DNA of 33,184 bases from Alphaproteobacteria bacterium (GCA_021323455.1 JAJONN010000011.1:1-33184); one strand, 5' to 3'. Counted from the first letter of the stretch, positions 18,001 through 25,413 are shown. Program-made: numbers and translations. Notes: a model not told the origin generated them from the letters alone.

Positions 18001-19987
18001 CAGGATCCCTTTCTACCTGTTTTTTGCGTGTTAATAGGTCTTCTGCTGCAAGCAAGCCGTTTTCTTTCAAAATGGCCCGGATAGCTCCGTTAAGTTCCCG
18101 AACTTCCTCATTTGTGTACGCCATTGCCAAAACTTCCGAGTCCGGTTGAGCAACCAGGTTGCGGAGGTACTGGCGAGCCATGTCCTGGTAAACATCCGCG
18201 TTTATTTCATGGCTCTGGATATGACCCTGATTTTCATACATCCCCAAGGCTTCGCCTGTCCTCAGCTCCGCCAGATGGGCAGAAGCCTCTTTCATCCAGG
18301 GAGCTTTCTGACGCTGGATTTCTGTCAAGGTGCATATATTGCCTGTGTCCTTAAAATCTTTGATGACTTTGGGAAGAACATCTCCGGCTTCAACAGGCTT
18401 GGCTTGATGGTCGTCCCCCACCACCATCAATTTAGCGCCTGTCGCATTAACGATCTTGATGAGGGCATGCCATCCTCCGGATATCTTTTCCAGCGCATCA
18501 CCCGTCCCAACCATGCCAATTTCATCAACGAGGATCAGGGTGTTTTGGTCCGGAAATTTCTTAGATGCTTCTCCCTTTGATCCACGCGTTATTTTGCAAG
18601 CCTCGGCCAATTCTCGGTAATGCTCCCTTTCCTCCTCTGTTGTGGCTTTTTCAAGTTCCTCAAGAGCTTCAAAATAGGGCTTCCAGTGGTAGGCATAATG
18701 GGCAATCGTGTCGCTCTGGCAGCCTGCGCCTTTTCTCAGTTCATGGGCTGCTGTAGCCGACGGGGCCATGCCCAAAACCGTATATCCCGCCTCCTGATGC
18801 AACTGGACCACATACTGCAAGGCCGTGGTTTTTCCTGTCCCTGCCCGCCCGATTAACACGGAGAATTTTGCGTCACCAGAAAGGGTTTTGACCGCTTCTT
18901 TCTGCCCTGCGTTTAACCAAGACGCCTCCCCAGCCAGCAACCCATCAACCCGCTCCTGAGAGATAGAAACCACCGCTGTTTGGTCTTTGTATGCCTCTAG
19001 GGATTCTAAGATATGGTCTTCCCGCGCCTTATAGTCAGCAGAGGTATAACGCTTGATATCATCATACCCCACCCCCACCTCAACAGCCTGTTTCATCACA
19101 GAATAGATGACATGCTGGGATACAATTCCTGCCTCATCCTGGAGGCGGTATTGCACCAGTTTCACCACATCCCGCTCAGAAAATGTCGCTTTCTTGGACG
19201 TCAGCTCCCTCAAGATGATTTCTGGTTCTTCCGCAATCCGCTGCTTGTTTTCTTCAGAAATTTCCGCATTTTGCGCCGCAATGCGGGAGAATAGCCCTTC
19301 CCTTTCCAATTGATGGGCTTGCCATCCTTTGTGATGCGTCGGGATGAGGTCAATGCCTCGATCCGCATAGGAACGCCAGTCCACCCGGTCGGAAAGCCCT
19401 GCCTGTTCCTGGTGCGTGTTAATGCATTGCGCAAAAATTTTCCTGGTTTCTCGGAACTCTTTTTGTGACGTTAAAAGACGGGCAACACTTTTGTCCCAGG
19501 AAATTTCCCCGTTCCAGACGGTACGGGTGGAAACTGTAATATGGACATGGGGGTTACCTTCATTCCAGTTAATGGCATAGGTCGCCACCAGACCCTTTGA
19601 CACGAACCGCTCAACCGTGACATCACGGACCAAGGCAATGTTCTGTTCCCTTGTCAGTTCTTTGGGGAGGGAAAGTTCGTAGGTTTGCCCAACGCGGGCA
19701 TGGGATAGATATTTCTCCAAGGTTGCCGGATTCTTGAAGCGTTGTTCAGCATAAAAGTCTTCAAAGCTTTCCAGTTTGTCCCAGAAGGACAGGTCGTTCT
19801 CCTCGATGCCTGACCCCAGAGGAGCCATGGTTGCCCAGGTTGTTTTGCCCCGGTTGTTCGCATAGTCCGCCTTAAGACCACGCCGCTCTTCATACAAAAT
19901 CTCCCCTGTAATATAGGCCACATTCTGGACGGTGCCGCGCCCTGTACTCCGGGAAATATGACCAATGCTCAAATGAAAAAAATTCAT
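12029..19987 (-). CDS. traA: Giant TraA-like conjugative relaxase-helicase with internal helical repeats and a Toprim domain
   Basis: About 2,652 residues, far longer than Ti-type TraA (roughly 1,100-1,500). Residues 1-230 are a MOBQ-type relaxase with candidate catalytic Tyr25 (VAYITGE, the same position as in RSF1010 MobA) and the metal-binding HVH of GNPHVHITV near 147-149. Residues about 340-870 are a RecD/TraI-type helicase with Walker A GRAGTGKTT (380-388), Walker B LILVDEIGMVG (about 488) and YAVTIHKTQG (about 826). A charged low-complexity linker interrupts it at about 663-724. Residues 1240-2150 hold five helical repeats. Residues 2190-2340 are primase-like with a Toprim core (VLVVEGEKTAD, then WPDNDFDGKG). 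A coiled C-terminus follows. I prefer the ATG at 19987 (MNFFHLSIGHIS) over a TTG three codons upstream. No good Shine-Dalgarno is visible. Confidence 0.93.
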   Translation of the reverse strand: MNFFHLSIGHISRSTGRGTVQNVAYITGEILYEERRGLKADYANNRGKTTWATMAPLGSGIEENDLSFWDKLESFEDFYAEQRFKNPATLEKYLSHARVGQTYELSLPKELTREQNIALVRDVTVERFVSKGLVATYAINWNEGNPHVHITVSTRTVWNGEISWDKSVARLLTSQKEFRETRKIFAQCINTHQEQAGLSDRVDWRSYADRGIDLIPTHHKGWQAHQLEREGLFSRIAAQNAEISEENKQRIAEEPEIILRELTSKKATFSERDVVKLVQYRLQDEAGIVSQHVIYSVMKQAVEVGVGYDDIKRYTSADYKAREDHILESLEAYKDQTAVVSISQERVDGLLAGEASWLNAGQKEAVKTLSGDAKFSVLIGRAGTGKTTALQYVVQLHQEAGYTVLGMAPSATAAHELRKGAGCQSDTIAHYAYHWKPYFEALEELEKATTEEEREHYRELAEACKITRGSKGEASKKFPDQNTLILVDEIGMVGTGDALEKISGGWHALIKIVNATGAKLMVVGDDHQAKPVEAGDVLPKVIKDFKDTGNICTLTEIQRQKAPWMKEASAHLAELRTGEALGMYENQGHIQSHEINADVYQDMARQYLRNLVAQPDSEVLAMAYTNEEVRELNGAIRAILKENGLLAAEDLLTRKKQVERDPEGFLDNRESIETEGEKAGSEVTEREEKRGKTSPRGGETEPTTSKAKNQATGQTEGEKGKVKKEKIYIEEGYTIGDKIVFTKNDRGFWTKFDSSDPSFFVRNGTQGRIESITPCRMKEWDTGKLYDTHKICVRVEEDAKGKGGLIASKPTFVSFYLREYSYFQHGYAVTIHKTQGATGDSSLLKLSRYMDAYMLYVAMTRHREDISAYYAKEDFADFPSLLKSLGKVSQKDLAADYSILEESMEFWSCIQEYKDLGFELMSVCAFARHVSAKGGDETDKVEQERAWATVRELKEKRKGLAKLILEDWDVFKDFARQAGLTFESIEIAAGVKKRPLSRREEQARLVVEQYASVAIETRQVWHTIRRTHPGRRAKTHPEWRHFEALRDQRGLLANQISQDPVLYRPFLKDTAKTFEEEGVNNHFGYGLHIIKAQSEAHHSKMLQQEMLKDTSDPALIEKLQTLLAYVEARDLSASLWKGLKPRLEAFKGTLLSEGFCKEIDEWREMRGEQDQLALKIVDSWEDYHPLIQKLGMNLNFEVLIGQKDRAVLDNLLKTYTTSSEETAKLHAAFEIKALMDEDREAKKKVTVAQVYAQGVLPKDIARHALEYQKLKLFEGLKTEAERQLFLLLDEYDDKCREANRAYVVCLNEIEEMKGNLPNENSQEMGKGKERDGQEETQLKPWDAPSWPIYQKACKPRNQLALEIFDQSNHGEVLALAGLMGLNLREVELEQIFLRGERAFRDTHIEKYLTSLNEEEKGKSALALINLMNSEKRASTAHVSGTSVLAEEQDKGEEEGEPDRQEDKLGDTQGFGKRRGSVTARQLYDVGIDFKELRQVANAYHQNRVLQTLDTEEDIKIFHTLQRYEKATYLANKAYKVCIEEVEAKSVKVVGPGGQDIRIWETPSFKIYAPLAAARNEIARILFEDHDIDRMVDLSRKMGMSLDVSKFITQVENGMRDFYLETFKGAGSGFDQTSLGQTHLVKAVSAAEIYGLVEADERQGSKKTFGALKGKGISASDVRDYVRHFNRLGLIESLSTEAEKALFRLYSTYDYHAVIAKGIYRQCAADQESLGIKPSESEHFPAWREAALARNAAALAFSKDPGFLKCLELVEQKGFSIDRKLIFSHAQDGYREQIINWYKTLSPSTEAEHEMLSARLADHLVKIIQDDQEEGHKKTLFALYQAGLNPKDVFAAARDFQEFVLFNTLETEEEQEIFGLVFRYKNWSEKANRLYQQCAEDREKLGIKVSDNPLYPDYLATVSERNKGATALLGSPDWDLCWHMADSWGVTLDEDKLIEQSRDSHRQILINHYLQTDSLLVKLLIARDLKEMMDQDQKRTEMEETDLEQTPMKGQKVTVADLYRHNIFPKDIHAEARQFDRIVTYANLTNDNEKKIFSLLEQYNDMVIQSNRHYSACFQEAEEQGIKKEKTASYALFQEVLKDRQKTASLIQHAGSPHLIEWIAEELGVTLKTLDKDCRDYDTRLKNLAMLSQPQNQEIRPSFKAKEEEPEWKPILPVPQSAPPLPDQSNYYKREDMRHAYKDAQGNLLGYVVRLVDRKTGKKETPPITWCVNKEGEHRWKWKGFGDDNRSLYGLDRLAQHPDKPVLVVEGEKTADIAQKRLPEFVVISWIGGTGAPHKSNWEPLKGKAVAIWPDNDFDGKGLKAAQKVQEIIFGHNEATAVGEEDQGRSTGHVGIVILPEGVLENTWDLADDLPTGWTMDTVRQMIKEALTPQDKSMATDDDVQSNLSHGEAPLVKDSEALLKEEKIKPFHKDDPLLEKREQFEQGRFLLNQEWCEKFHFYEVHGRFPNPDELADTWWQAERLTAIEGRLYHQNLTRGVSIALADLCQEARQAFLKSGNITSEAKETINAALLRHSQAGQVEQHILFHKDRTGSDPSLVRIQEIIEAVKEHEGTGNFQVSNDVSRFSNQYLHLIEQQEILAVRMEQRSFEGGKETSSFLDNKDNKIAKLNLQITRTLEFERDCQQREVDKARGLSI
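13540..16255 (-). repeat. Five protein-level repeats inside the relaxase
   Basis: Diverged tandem modules of about 170-230 residues begin near nucleotides 16255, 15560, 15000, 14490 and 13950. Each opens with a variant of VTxxxLYxxGIxPKDI (for example VTVAQVYAQGVLPKDI, VTVADLYRHNIFPKDI), continues with a segment around YxxCxxE, then R-N-xxA, and closes near GMSLD or GVTLD. The second half of a further degenerate copy seems to precede the first. All are predicted to be alpha-helical. They separate the helicase from the Toprim domain. Confidence 0.75.
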
Positions 19988-20121
19988 GGTGGGCAACGAT
20001 TTTAAAATTATAAATAATATAAAACGGACTATTTTAAGGCGTATTTTGAATTATTAAACAATATATTAAGTATAAAACATTAAATATACCAGTTAATAAT
20101 ACACATACCACTACTCCACCA

Positions 20122-20176
20122 TACGCCGCCGGCTAGGCCAACGCAAGCGCAAAGGCGCGTAAGTGCGCACTGCCCG
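20122..20176 (+). other. Origin of transfer (oriT) with RSF1010-type nic region
   Basis: TAAGTGCGC at 20160-20168, followed by ACTGCCC, matches the nick-site consensus of RSF1010/pTF1-family (MOBQ) origins, where cleavage follows TAAGTGCGC. Just before it lies a GC-rich imperfect dyad (GCGC-AAAG-GCGC, 20147-20158), as expected next to nic. It lies between the relaxase gene and two divergent small transfer genes, the classic position of oriT in Ti-type systems. Confidence 0.85.
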
Positions 20177-20395
20177 AGCCAGTGACCTTGGATATCGGAG
20201 AAGGTATTGACCAACTATTACTATTCCTATACTATGAAATAGATAATAAAATACGCACAGCCGCTCCAAAAAGCCCCTAAGAACCCCATTCAGCCGGGAA
20301 CCATCAAAAAAGCCGATAGGTTGGCGGGGCGCGTAGGAAGCCCCAATAGGGGCCTATGGACGGCAACAGGCAACAACAAGGAGGAAACGTTACCC

Positions 20396-20761
20396 ATGAC
20401 TGCCAAAAATACCAGCCCCACCCCTAAATTATTGACACGCCGCGCGCTGGGACACCGCCTTACGCAAGTCACCGAGAAGATGACAGCCTTGCAACGAGAA
20501 CAAGATGAGATCTGCCAAGATTTAAGCCAAAACATAAGCCGCGAATTAACACAATGCCTGGTCGATGCGAAAGCACTGGACATTGAATTTAATATCCTCA
20601 TGGGCGGCATCCTTGAGGTGGTCTCCCAAGCCAAAGCCGACACCTCCAAAGCGGAGGCTTGGCGAAAATCAGGTCAAACGTTTCACGAACGCCGCAACCG
20701 TATTGACCGAAGCAAGAGAGCCGAAAACGGCCAGTTTCGGGAACTGCAAAAGCCACACTAA
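20396..20761 (+). CDS. Small mobilisation/transfer protein (TraC/MobC-like)
   Basis: A 121-residue, helix-rich, charged protein with no recognised catalytic motif. Residues 15-45 have a coiled-coil look (HRLTQVTEKMTALQREQDEI), resembling small relaxosome accessory proteins such as TraC. AGGAGG sits about ten bases before the ATG at 20396, which decides the start against an upstream in-frame ATG at 20321. It is the first gene transcribed away from oriT and lies 76 bases before the TraD-like gene. By analogy with Ti-type plasmids it would help the relaxase bind oriT. Family identity is inferred mainly from position. Confidence 0.65.
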   Translation: MTAKNTSPTPKLLTRRALGHRLTQVTEKMTALQREQDEICQDLSQNISRELTQCLVDAKALDIEFNILMGGILEVVSQAKADTSKAEAWRKSGQTFHERRNRIDRSKRAENGQFRELQKPH

Positions 20762-20837
20762 AAGGAACAAGGGCTTAACCATTTCTACCCAAGAAATCCA
20801 GAAATACCAAAAAAAATTGCAAGCGCTGAGGGGCAAA

Positions 20838-21188
20838 ATGAATAGGCTTTTATCGGCAAAATCAAGGATTCATACCACAATGAAAAGACAAACTTTGAGC
20901 GACAGAGCCGCCCGAACAAGAACCTTTATTCAGGCAGGGGGCTTGTTAAATTTATCTGGCCTTTTTGATATTTGCCAAATTGAACAAGGGGACGATCTGC
21001 AATTTGACACGGACTCCCAAGACAAAGCCGCTACCCTTCTCGGCATCCTTTTAGACGCGGTGGATAAAATCCCTGATCCACCGGATGCGGGCCAAATGGA
21101 AAATTGGCGGGCATCTGGTACGCGGCTTTTAAAACAACGGGCAGCGCAAAAAGCCTATCAAAAAATGAAAGGGCGCCCATACTCTTAA
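20838..21188 (+). CDS. traD: TraD-family conjugal transfer protein
   Basis: About 116 residues. The core RTRTFIQAGGLLNLSGLFD, then DKAATLLGILLDAVDKIPD and a C-terminal W..SGTRLL helix, matches the small TraD family found next to TraA relaxases in alphaproteobacterial plasmids. I use the ATG at 20838 because GAGGGG lies just upstream. The frame is open further upstream and an N-terminal extension beginning at a rare start codon near 20785 is possible. It works with the preceding small protein at oriT and is not the TraD/VirD4 coupling protein of F-type systems. Confidence 0.8.
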   Translation: MNRLLSAKSRIHTTMKRQTLSDRAARTRTFIQAGGLLNLSGLFDICQIEQGDDLQFDTDSQDKAATLLGILLDAVDKIPDPPDAGQMENWRASGTRLLKQRAAQKAYQKMKGRPYS

Positions 21189-21683
21189 CGGCCAATCAAA
21201 AAGAAAATTAAGCCTGACAAAAACAAAAAAACGCCCGTCACTGTTTAACAAACGGTGGGCTGCGGGTGCTGTTTTTTTGCAAAGGATTTAACGGATAATG
21301 CCCCTTCCTTATGGCGGGAAGAAGGCAGAACCAACGCCCCATAACATTACAGAAACATGTTAAACAATCGTTTGATCGATGAAAACATCAAAAATTATCA
21401 AACTATAAACCCCCCCTAAAAACCGCTCTTAAGAGTTGAAAAATAACAAAATAAAAAGTTAAAAAATTTAATATTTTTGATTTTTTTTGTTTACAAATTT
21501 TATGTAAGTATCTTACAATTTAAGTATGAGTTATGTTTAATTTTTAAATTTATTAAAGGTACCTGAAATATTTAATGAAGTTGTTTTTTTATTATTTCGA
21601 TATGTCATTTGAAATGAAGCTTTGAAGAAACAATTAAGATATTATATCGGCCATTCCAAGCGGAAATGTTAAGGAGAAAAAAA
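21189..21683. other. AT-rich intergenic region with a weak terminator-like hairpin
   Basis: Downstream of the traD-like gene, an imperfect stem (GCCC-bulge-ACTGTTT with AAACGGTGGGC, 21233-21260) is followed after a gap by seven T residues (21272-21278), so it could be a rho-independent terminator of the transfer operon. The rest, especially 21420-21620, is strongly AT-rich and probably contains the promoter of the following small genes. No gene is seen. Confidence 0.35.
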
Positions 21684-22070
21684 ATGGAAAATATGGACAC
21701 AGTAACAGAATTAGAACTAAAAAAATTAATGGTCTGTAATATTGATCGTTTAAAAGAAAAAAATTCTACAAAAATGGAAATAGAAAATTCAAGGATGCGT
21801 TGGGGATTCCTAATTGCAATGAATGATTATGTTTGCTGTTCGCCTGACCCAGAGAAATTTGCACAAACAATGGAAGCCGCTGGCTTTAGAAATGATTGGC
21901 CTTTACGTGAAAGGGAGACCGCAATAATACGCCTGGCAATCAAGCATACATTTCTTATGCAAAGAGGGCCTCGCACTCAATGGGGATTCATCACTCAAAC
22001 TATCCTTAATGCTTTCATTGCCGTTTATCACTCAGGGCGCGAGCAACAGGAAAAAAAGCTTTCAACTTGA
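21684..22070 (+). CDS. Hypothetical protein
   Basis: A 128-residue soluble, charged protein with no family I recognise. AAGGAG lies nine bases before the ATG at 21684, which is preferred to an ATG at 21666 that would contain that site. It includes an RWGF and a QWGF element that loosely recall the W-x-F of the small paralogue family that follows, but no LEICKGD motif is present, so I do not place it in that family. It is the first gene of a plus-strand run (21684-23062) next to the mobilisation module. Confidence 0.65.
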   Translation: MENMDTVTELELKKLMVCNIDRLKEKNSTKMEIENSRMRWGFLIAMNDYVCCSPDPEKFAQTMEAAGFRNDWPLRERETAIIRLAIKHTFLMQRGPRTQWGFITQTILNAFIAVYHSGREQQEKKLST

Positions 22071-22152
22071 AAATCTAAATAAAGAGACCAAAAAACGCTA
22101 AAGAAACAAGATAGGATTTGATGTTTAAAATTTAAAAAAGTGGAAAGGAAAA

Positions 22153-22587
22153 ATGAAAATGATAAAGCTTCTTGATAACGGAACTGAAGTGGGATGGTTT
22201 GAAACCTGGCAGGAACTACATGAACACATAACGACTGTTGAAGATTCACTACTCCCTACTCATTCTAAATTTGCAAACGACTTATGGAACTTTGGAATTT
22301 GTAGTACTAACCAAATTACGGAGCAACCCAAAGCCCCATGGAGCTTCGAGATTTATAGCCCTAAACAGGTTGCCCTTCGGCTCCAGGATAAGAAAAAACC
22401 TTCATATAATATTCCCGTTATGATGGAAGCTGTTCACACAAGGCTTTCCTTGCTTGAAATTTGCAAAGGCGATTCTAAAAACATAACCTCGATTATCCTG
22501 ACAACGGATATTGATGTTGATCTTTTACTGCAAAACTGGTGCAAAATGTACGCCACTGCGAATGACTTTACGGTGGTAGAAGAATAG
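22153..22587 (+). CDS. Small plasmid protein of the LEICKGD paralogue family (copy 1)
   Basis: A 144-residue soluble protein of no named family. It shares its full architecture with the gene at 30403-30840: an N-terminal IKLLDNGTEVGW-like segment, then QELHEHIT, then PWSF, NIPVMMEA, SLLEICKGD, IILTTDIDVD and a final helix with W-C. The family is described in the findings. AAAGGA precedes the ATG; a second ATG two codons on is possible. The acidic, substrate-like motif CKGD-x(8-12)-T-x-DID may be a binding site, but nothing establishes a function. Confidence 0.75.
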   Translation: MKMIKLLDNGTEVGWFETWQELHEHITTVEDSLLPTHSKFANDLWNFGICSTNQITEQPKAPWSFEIYSPKQVALRLQDKKKPSYNIPVMMEAVHTRLSLLEICKGDSKNITSIILTTDIDVDLLLQNWCKMYATANDFTVVEE

Positions 22588-22630
22588 GTGGTTAAATACA
22601 GACGACCATAGTTAGAAAGGATGCGGAGCA

Positions 22631-23062
22631 ATGGTTGAAAATCAAACAAGCATGGGGCTACTAACAACAGATAGGACCCGGTCAAACATGGGATTATTTA
22701 AAGATTACAGTAAGCTTTTTAACCTTATTTGTGAGCTGGTTCCTGACGTTAAATTTCATACCGAGTGGAGATTTATCTCTCACTCTGCTGACGCGGTCGC
22801 TTTATGCTACCAGAATATGGAGTGGGATGGCATTGCAATAAATCCAGTTCTTAAAGAAGCATATGAACAAAAATTATCCCTGTTGGAAATTTGCACCGGG
22901 GATTGTATGGATACTCAGTACATTGCCCCAACCTCAAGCGCCCATATGTATCACCTCATGAAACAATGGTGCATCGCTTACTGTGAGTTTCATAACCTTG
23001 ACTTTACTGTCACTGGTGAAGGAGAAAAAGACGCCTTAACAAGGATTTGGGAAGGCAAATGA
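22631..23062 (+). CDS. Small plasmid protein of the LEICKGD family (copy 2, divergent)
   Basis: A 143-residue protein, 43 bases after its paralogue. It keeps EWRF, an alpha-helical segment, SLLEICTGDC and the W-C-x-x-Y-C helix, but the T-x-DID strand is replaced by TSSAHM, so a presumed key acidic pair is lost. GGAG five bases upstream of the ATG supports this start. Function unknown. Loss of the DID element while the rest is retained suggests either specialisation or decay. Confidence 0.7.
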   Translation: MVENQTSMGLLTTDRTRSNMGLFKDYSKLFNLICELVPDVKFHTEWRFISHSADAVALCYQNMEWDGIAINPVLKEAYEQKLSLLEICTGDCMDTQYIAPTSSAHMYHLMKQWCIAYCEFHNLDFTVTGEGEKDALTRIWEGK

Positions 23063-23585
23063 TACTTGCCTTTTTCTTCTACTTTTACTTTGATAGAGAA
23101 AAACCGAAAACCTTTTATCATATGGCCAAGATAGGGAACATATCCTGTACCCCACCATTGTCCAGCCTTGGCCAAACTCATCTCCAGCCGAAGAAGTAAA
23201 TTTGGAAAAACATTTAGGATGCCCTGTCTTTTTCCGCATCCTGAAATGAACATAAAAGACAAATAATTGAAAATAAAATTATTTCTCAATTGATAAAAAT
23301 GTCAAACGGTAACTCAATTTTTCCTCTCCCTCTTACCTTCTGGAGGGCTTCTAAATATATTAGCAGTCCTATTTATAAGGCTGAATTTCCAGAATCGTTT
23401 AACCTGGCTTTAAGGGATGGTCTAAAAGATCGGAAAAATTCTAATGCCGTTGCTTCTTTTGTCGTAACGTTCCTTGATTGGCCAGCCCATTTGTACCACG
23501 ACGAAGCTTAAGAAACCCAAAAAATCCTTTGACGGGAGAGAGAAAAAAGGGCTGCCCAACGCATTAAAAGCAAAAGGCGTCAACT
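23063..23585. other. Intergenic stretch with at most one doubtful small ORF
   Basis: A plus-strand frame from the ATG at 23299 to 23511 (70 codons) is the best candidate, but it has no ribosome binding site and no recognisable family. A minus-strand frame at 22990-23289 overlaps the end of the preceding gene. I accept neither as a gene. No repeat or promoter stands out. Confidence 0.3.
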
Positions 23586-23822
23586 TTAAAGCTGACACCC
23601 ACTTATCTCATTTATCTCATTTAAAGTTAACCCAAAACACGTACCAAACAAAATTCCACAAAAAAATGTAAGAATTATTAAACGAGCTACTTGAATTTCG
23701 GTTAAATGAATACAGTCATTGTAGTCACACGCTAACAAGGGAAAATCATTGTGTTTTGCTTCCTGGGTGCTATTTGTGATTGAATCATTTTGCGGACTTG
23801 GGGTAGATGTAATATAGGTCAT
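23586..23822 (-). CDS. Small single-span membrane protein with the shared N-terminal tag (leader E gene)
   Basis: A 78-residue protein. The N-terminus (MTYITSTPSPQNDSITN) matches the tag found on five other genes in this region. After a polar stretch, residues about 50-72 (ARLIILTFFCGILFGTC) form one membrane helix. AAGGAG lies in the loop of a small leader hairpin nine bases before the ATG at 23822, so that start is preferred over an upstream ATG. Expression is predicted from the shared promoter/leader just upstream. Function unknown. Confidence 0.6.
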   Translation of the reverse strand: MTYITSTPSPQNDSITNSTQEAKHNDFPLLACDYNDCIHLTEIQVARLIILTFFCGILFGTCFGLTLNEINEISGCQL

Positions 23823-23929
23823 TGATAAACTCCTTGCTTGTTTATTGATGGTCAGCAGTGCCAAGGTGTTCAAGATCTTGGCACTGCGTTTACTCTTTAA
23901 GTATAATCAATTTTCGGAAAAATCGTCGA
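23823..23929 (-). promoter_or_regulatory. Shared promoter and two-hairpin leader, copy E
   Basis: Promoter: -35 TCGACG (23924-23929), 18 bp, -10 TATACT (23900-23905). The predicted transcript starts near AGAGTAAACGC. Hairpin 1 has perfect 11-bp arms GCAGTGCCAAG / CTTGGCACTGC (23855-23887). Hairpin 2 pairs ATAAAC with GTTTAT (23825-23845) and carries AAGGA in its loop. The ATG follows two bases later. Confidence 0.8.
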
Positions 23930-24201
23930 CATTTATTTTTAAATTTTTATATTTTTATTTGATATATTTATTATCAATTACATATATGATTTGTCAAAAA
24001 CTCCTTTTTTGATTTTGTATTTTTTTGTATTCTTCTATGAAATAATCAGGAAAAAGCCACAGCAGAATTTCTGAAACGCTTTGACTGAACTACCAATCAA
24101 GAGGCGTAGGATGAAAAGAACATGAAAAAAAGAGGCACTCACTAAAAAATGAACGCCCTTGAAAAACTTTATATATTCATTAATTTTTAAAATCTCGGTC
24201 C

Positions 24202-24846
24202 TTAAAAGCGTTCAAGGTAATTTGCCCTTGCTTCCGAGTCTTCAAAATCGTTAGGAAAAAGGCGGCGGGCTTCTTCCTCCTGCTTTTTTATCTGTTGGGC
24301 TTGCCAATCTATTTCCAGCAATTCATCAACATGAGAAGGCGAGTTTTTATGCAAAAGCGCCGCCTTCTCTTTGTAATGTTTTTTCAACTGGTCTTTTTTA
24401 ATCCTGTCTGTTTTAGTTGCCATTTGATGCTTTAATCTATAGAGTTCATAGACAAGCTCAATCAAAAAGTGAATCTCGCTAAGTTCTTCTTCAGAAACGG
24501 GAAGGTTGCGTTGATGTGCTAATTTTTGTTTAAACTCAGTCAAAAAGTTTATGGCACGGTCAAGGTTAGGCTTATCTGCCAAAGCATGATAAATCCCCCT
24601 GCTCAAATCAAAATAAAGGTCATAGGGGTCATCATAAAATACAAAATTATCAAGTTTAGCATCGATTGGACAATAAGGCACATCTTGTAGCTTGTCGTCA
24701 CAGCCGCCAACTTTTTCCCTCACCTTGGCTGTTTTGCCACGCAGTCTCCAAGGTAGAAGATCGCAAAAACCTTTAAACCTTGTTTCCAGGGGTCTATTTT
24801 GAATTAGATAATTTTGCGGCTTTCGGTTAAACATAATATTGATCAT
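24202..24846 (-). CDS. Hypothetical protein with the shared N-terminal tag (leader F gene)
   Basis: A 214-residue protein. The N-terminus (MINIMFNRKPQNYLIQN) carries the shared tag, with PQNY intact. The remainder is soluble and strongly helical and charged; residues 120-200 look like a coiled coil (LKHQMATKTDRIKKDQLKKH and on). AGGAG precedes the ATG. It follows the 134-residue gene by 144 bases of structured DNA and is probably third in the ardC unit. A weak terminator-like dyad (GAACGC/GCGTTC with following Ts) lies downstream near 24150-24230. No function is recognised. Confidence 0.65.
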   Translation of the reverse strand: MINIMFNRKPQNYLIQNRPLETRFKGFCDLLPWRLRGKTAKVREKVGGCDDKLQDVPYCPIDAKLDNFVFYDDPYDLYFDLSRGIYHALADKPNLDRAINFLTEFKQKLAHQRNLPVSEEELSEIHFLIELVYELYRLKHQMATKTDRIKKDQLKKHYKEKAALLHKNSPSHVDELLEIDWQAQQIKKQEEEARRLFPNDFEDSEARANYLERF

Positions 24847-24990
24847 TGATAAGCTCCTATAAGTTAATTAATGGTCAGCGGTATCTTGGCTTCGACTCCT
24901 TCGATACCGCGCTTTCTCGTATCCACCCCATCGTCACTAAAGATTCCGATAGAGCGGATACGTGTATCCCCCTGCATAGAGGGGGTGTCT
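24847..24990 (-). promoter_or_regulatory. Structured leader F
   Basis: An 8-bp stem GCGGTATC / GATACCGC (24878-24910) occupies the place of hairpin 1 and is followed by CTGACCATTAA, as in copy E. A CCCCC/GGGGG hairpin and a CGTATCC/GGATACG dyad lie further upstream, the former possibly a terminator or processing site for the preceding gene. The TTGAC promoter of the other copies is not recognisable, so transcription probably reads through from upstream. Confidence 0.55.
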
Positions 24991-25395
24991 TTATTCCCTT
25001 TCAGCTAATGCAAACCTCTTGAATTTATTTAAAGACCCGGAAAAAATTATTTCGTATTCGATATCTTTATCATCATCAAAAAATGGCGGTTCTCCCCCTA
25101 ACCGTTGGTAAGCCACGACATAGAGCGATTGATCTTTGAAGGATATTTCATAACGGTAACCCAAATTCCTATAGTCTTCATAAGAGCGGGACAGCCTGAC
25201 ATCCCCACCCCCTGATTTATTCGCTACTATAAAAGATGCCCCAAATTCATCCGCTTCAAACCTTGTTAGTTCCCCAGTTAATTTTAAAGATTTCTCAATA
25301 AAATGGGCTGCGCCGGAAGGGTGACCATCCCAATGTTTGTAAACGTGAAATGTATTCAAACTGTCTTTAAATGTATAAACTGCTCGTGTACTCAT
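24991..25395 (-). CDS. Conserved plasmid/phage-type hypothetical protein
   Basis: A 134-residue protein starting MSTRAVYTFKDS, then FHVYKHWDGHPSGAAHFIEKSL. This opening resembles, from memory, small hypothetical proteins often carried by plasmids and phages. There is no signal peptide or membrane span, and the C-terminal half is beta-rich and charged. GAGGAG precedes the ATG. It lacks the N-terminal tag of its neighbours although a hairpin sits in its leader. It lies 82 bases after ardC, likely the same transcription unit. Function unknown. Confidence 0.7.
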   Translation of the reverse strand: MSTRAVYTFKDSLNTFHVYKHWDGHPSGAAHFIEKSLKLTGELTRFEADEFGASFIVANKSGGGDVRLSRSYEDYRNLGYRYEISFKDQSLYVVAYQRLGGEPPFFDDDKDIEYEIIFSGSLNKFKRFALAERE

Positions 25396-25413
25396 TTTCG
25401 ATCTCCTCTATTT

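Noticed and set aside
12033-19965. Many plus- and minus-strand ORFs inside the relaxase gene
   Set aside because: They are other frames of one long, domain-rich coding sequence.
22990-23289. Minus-strand 99-codon ORF
   Set aside because: Overlaps the well-supported 3' end of the LEICKGD gene at 22631-23062, has no ribosome site and no recognised family.
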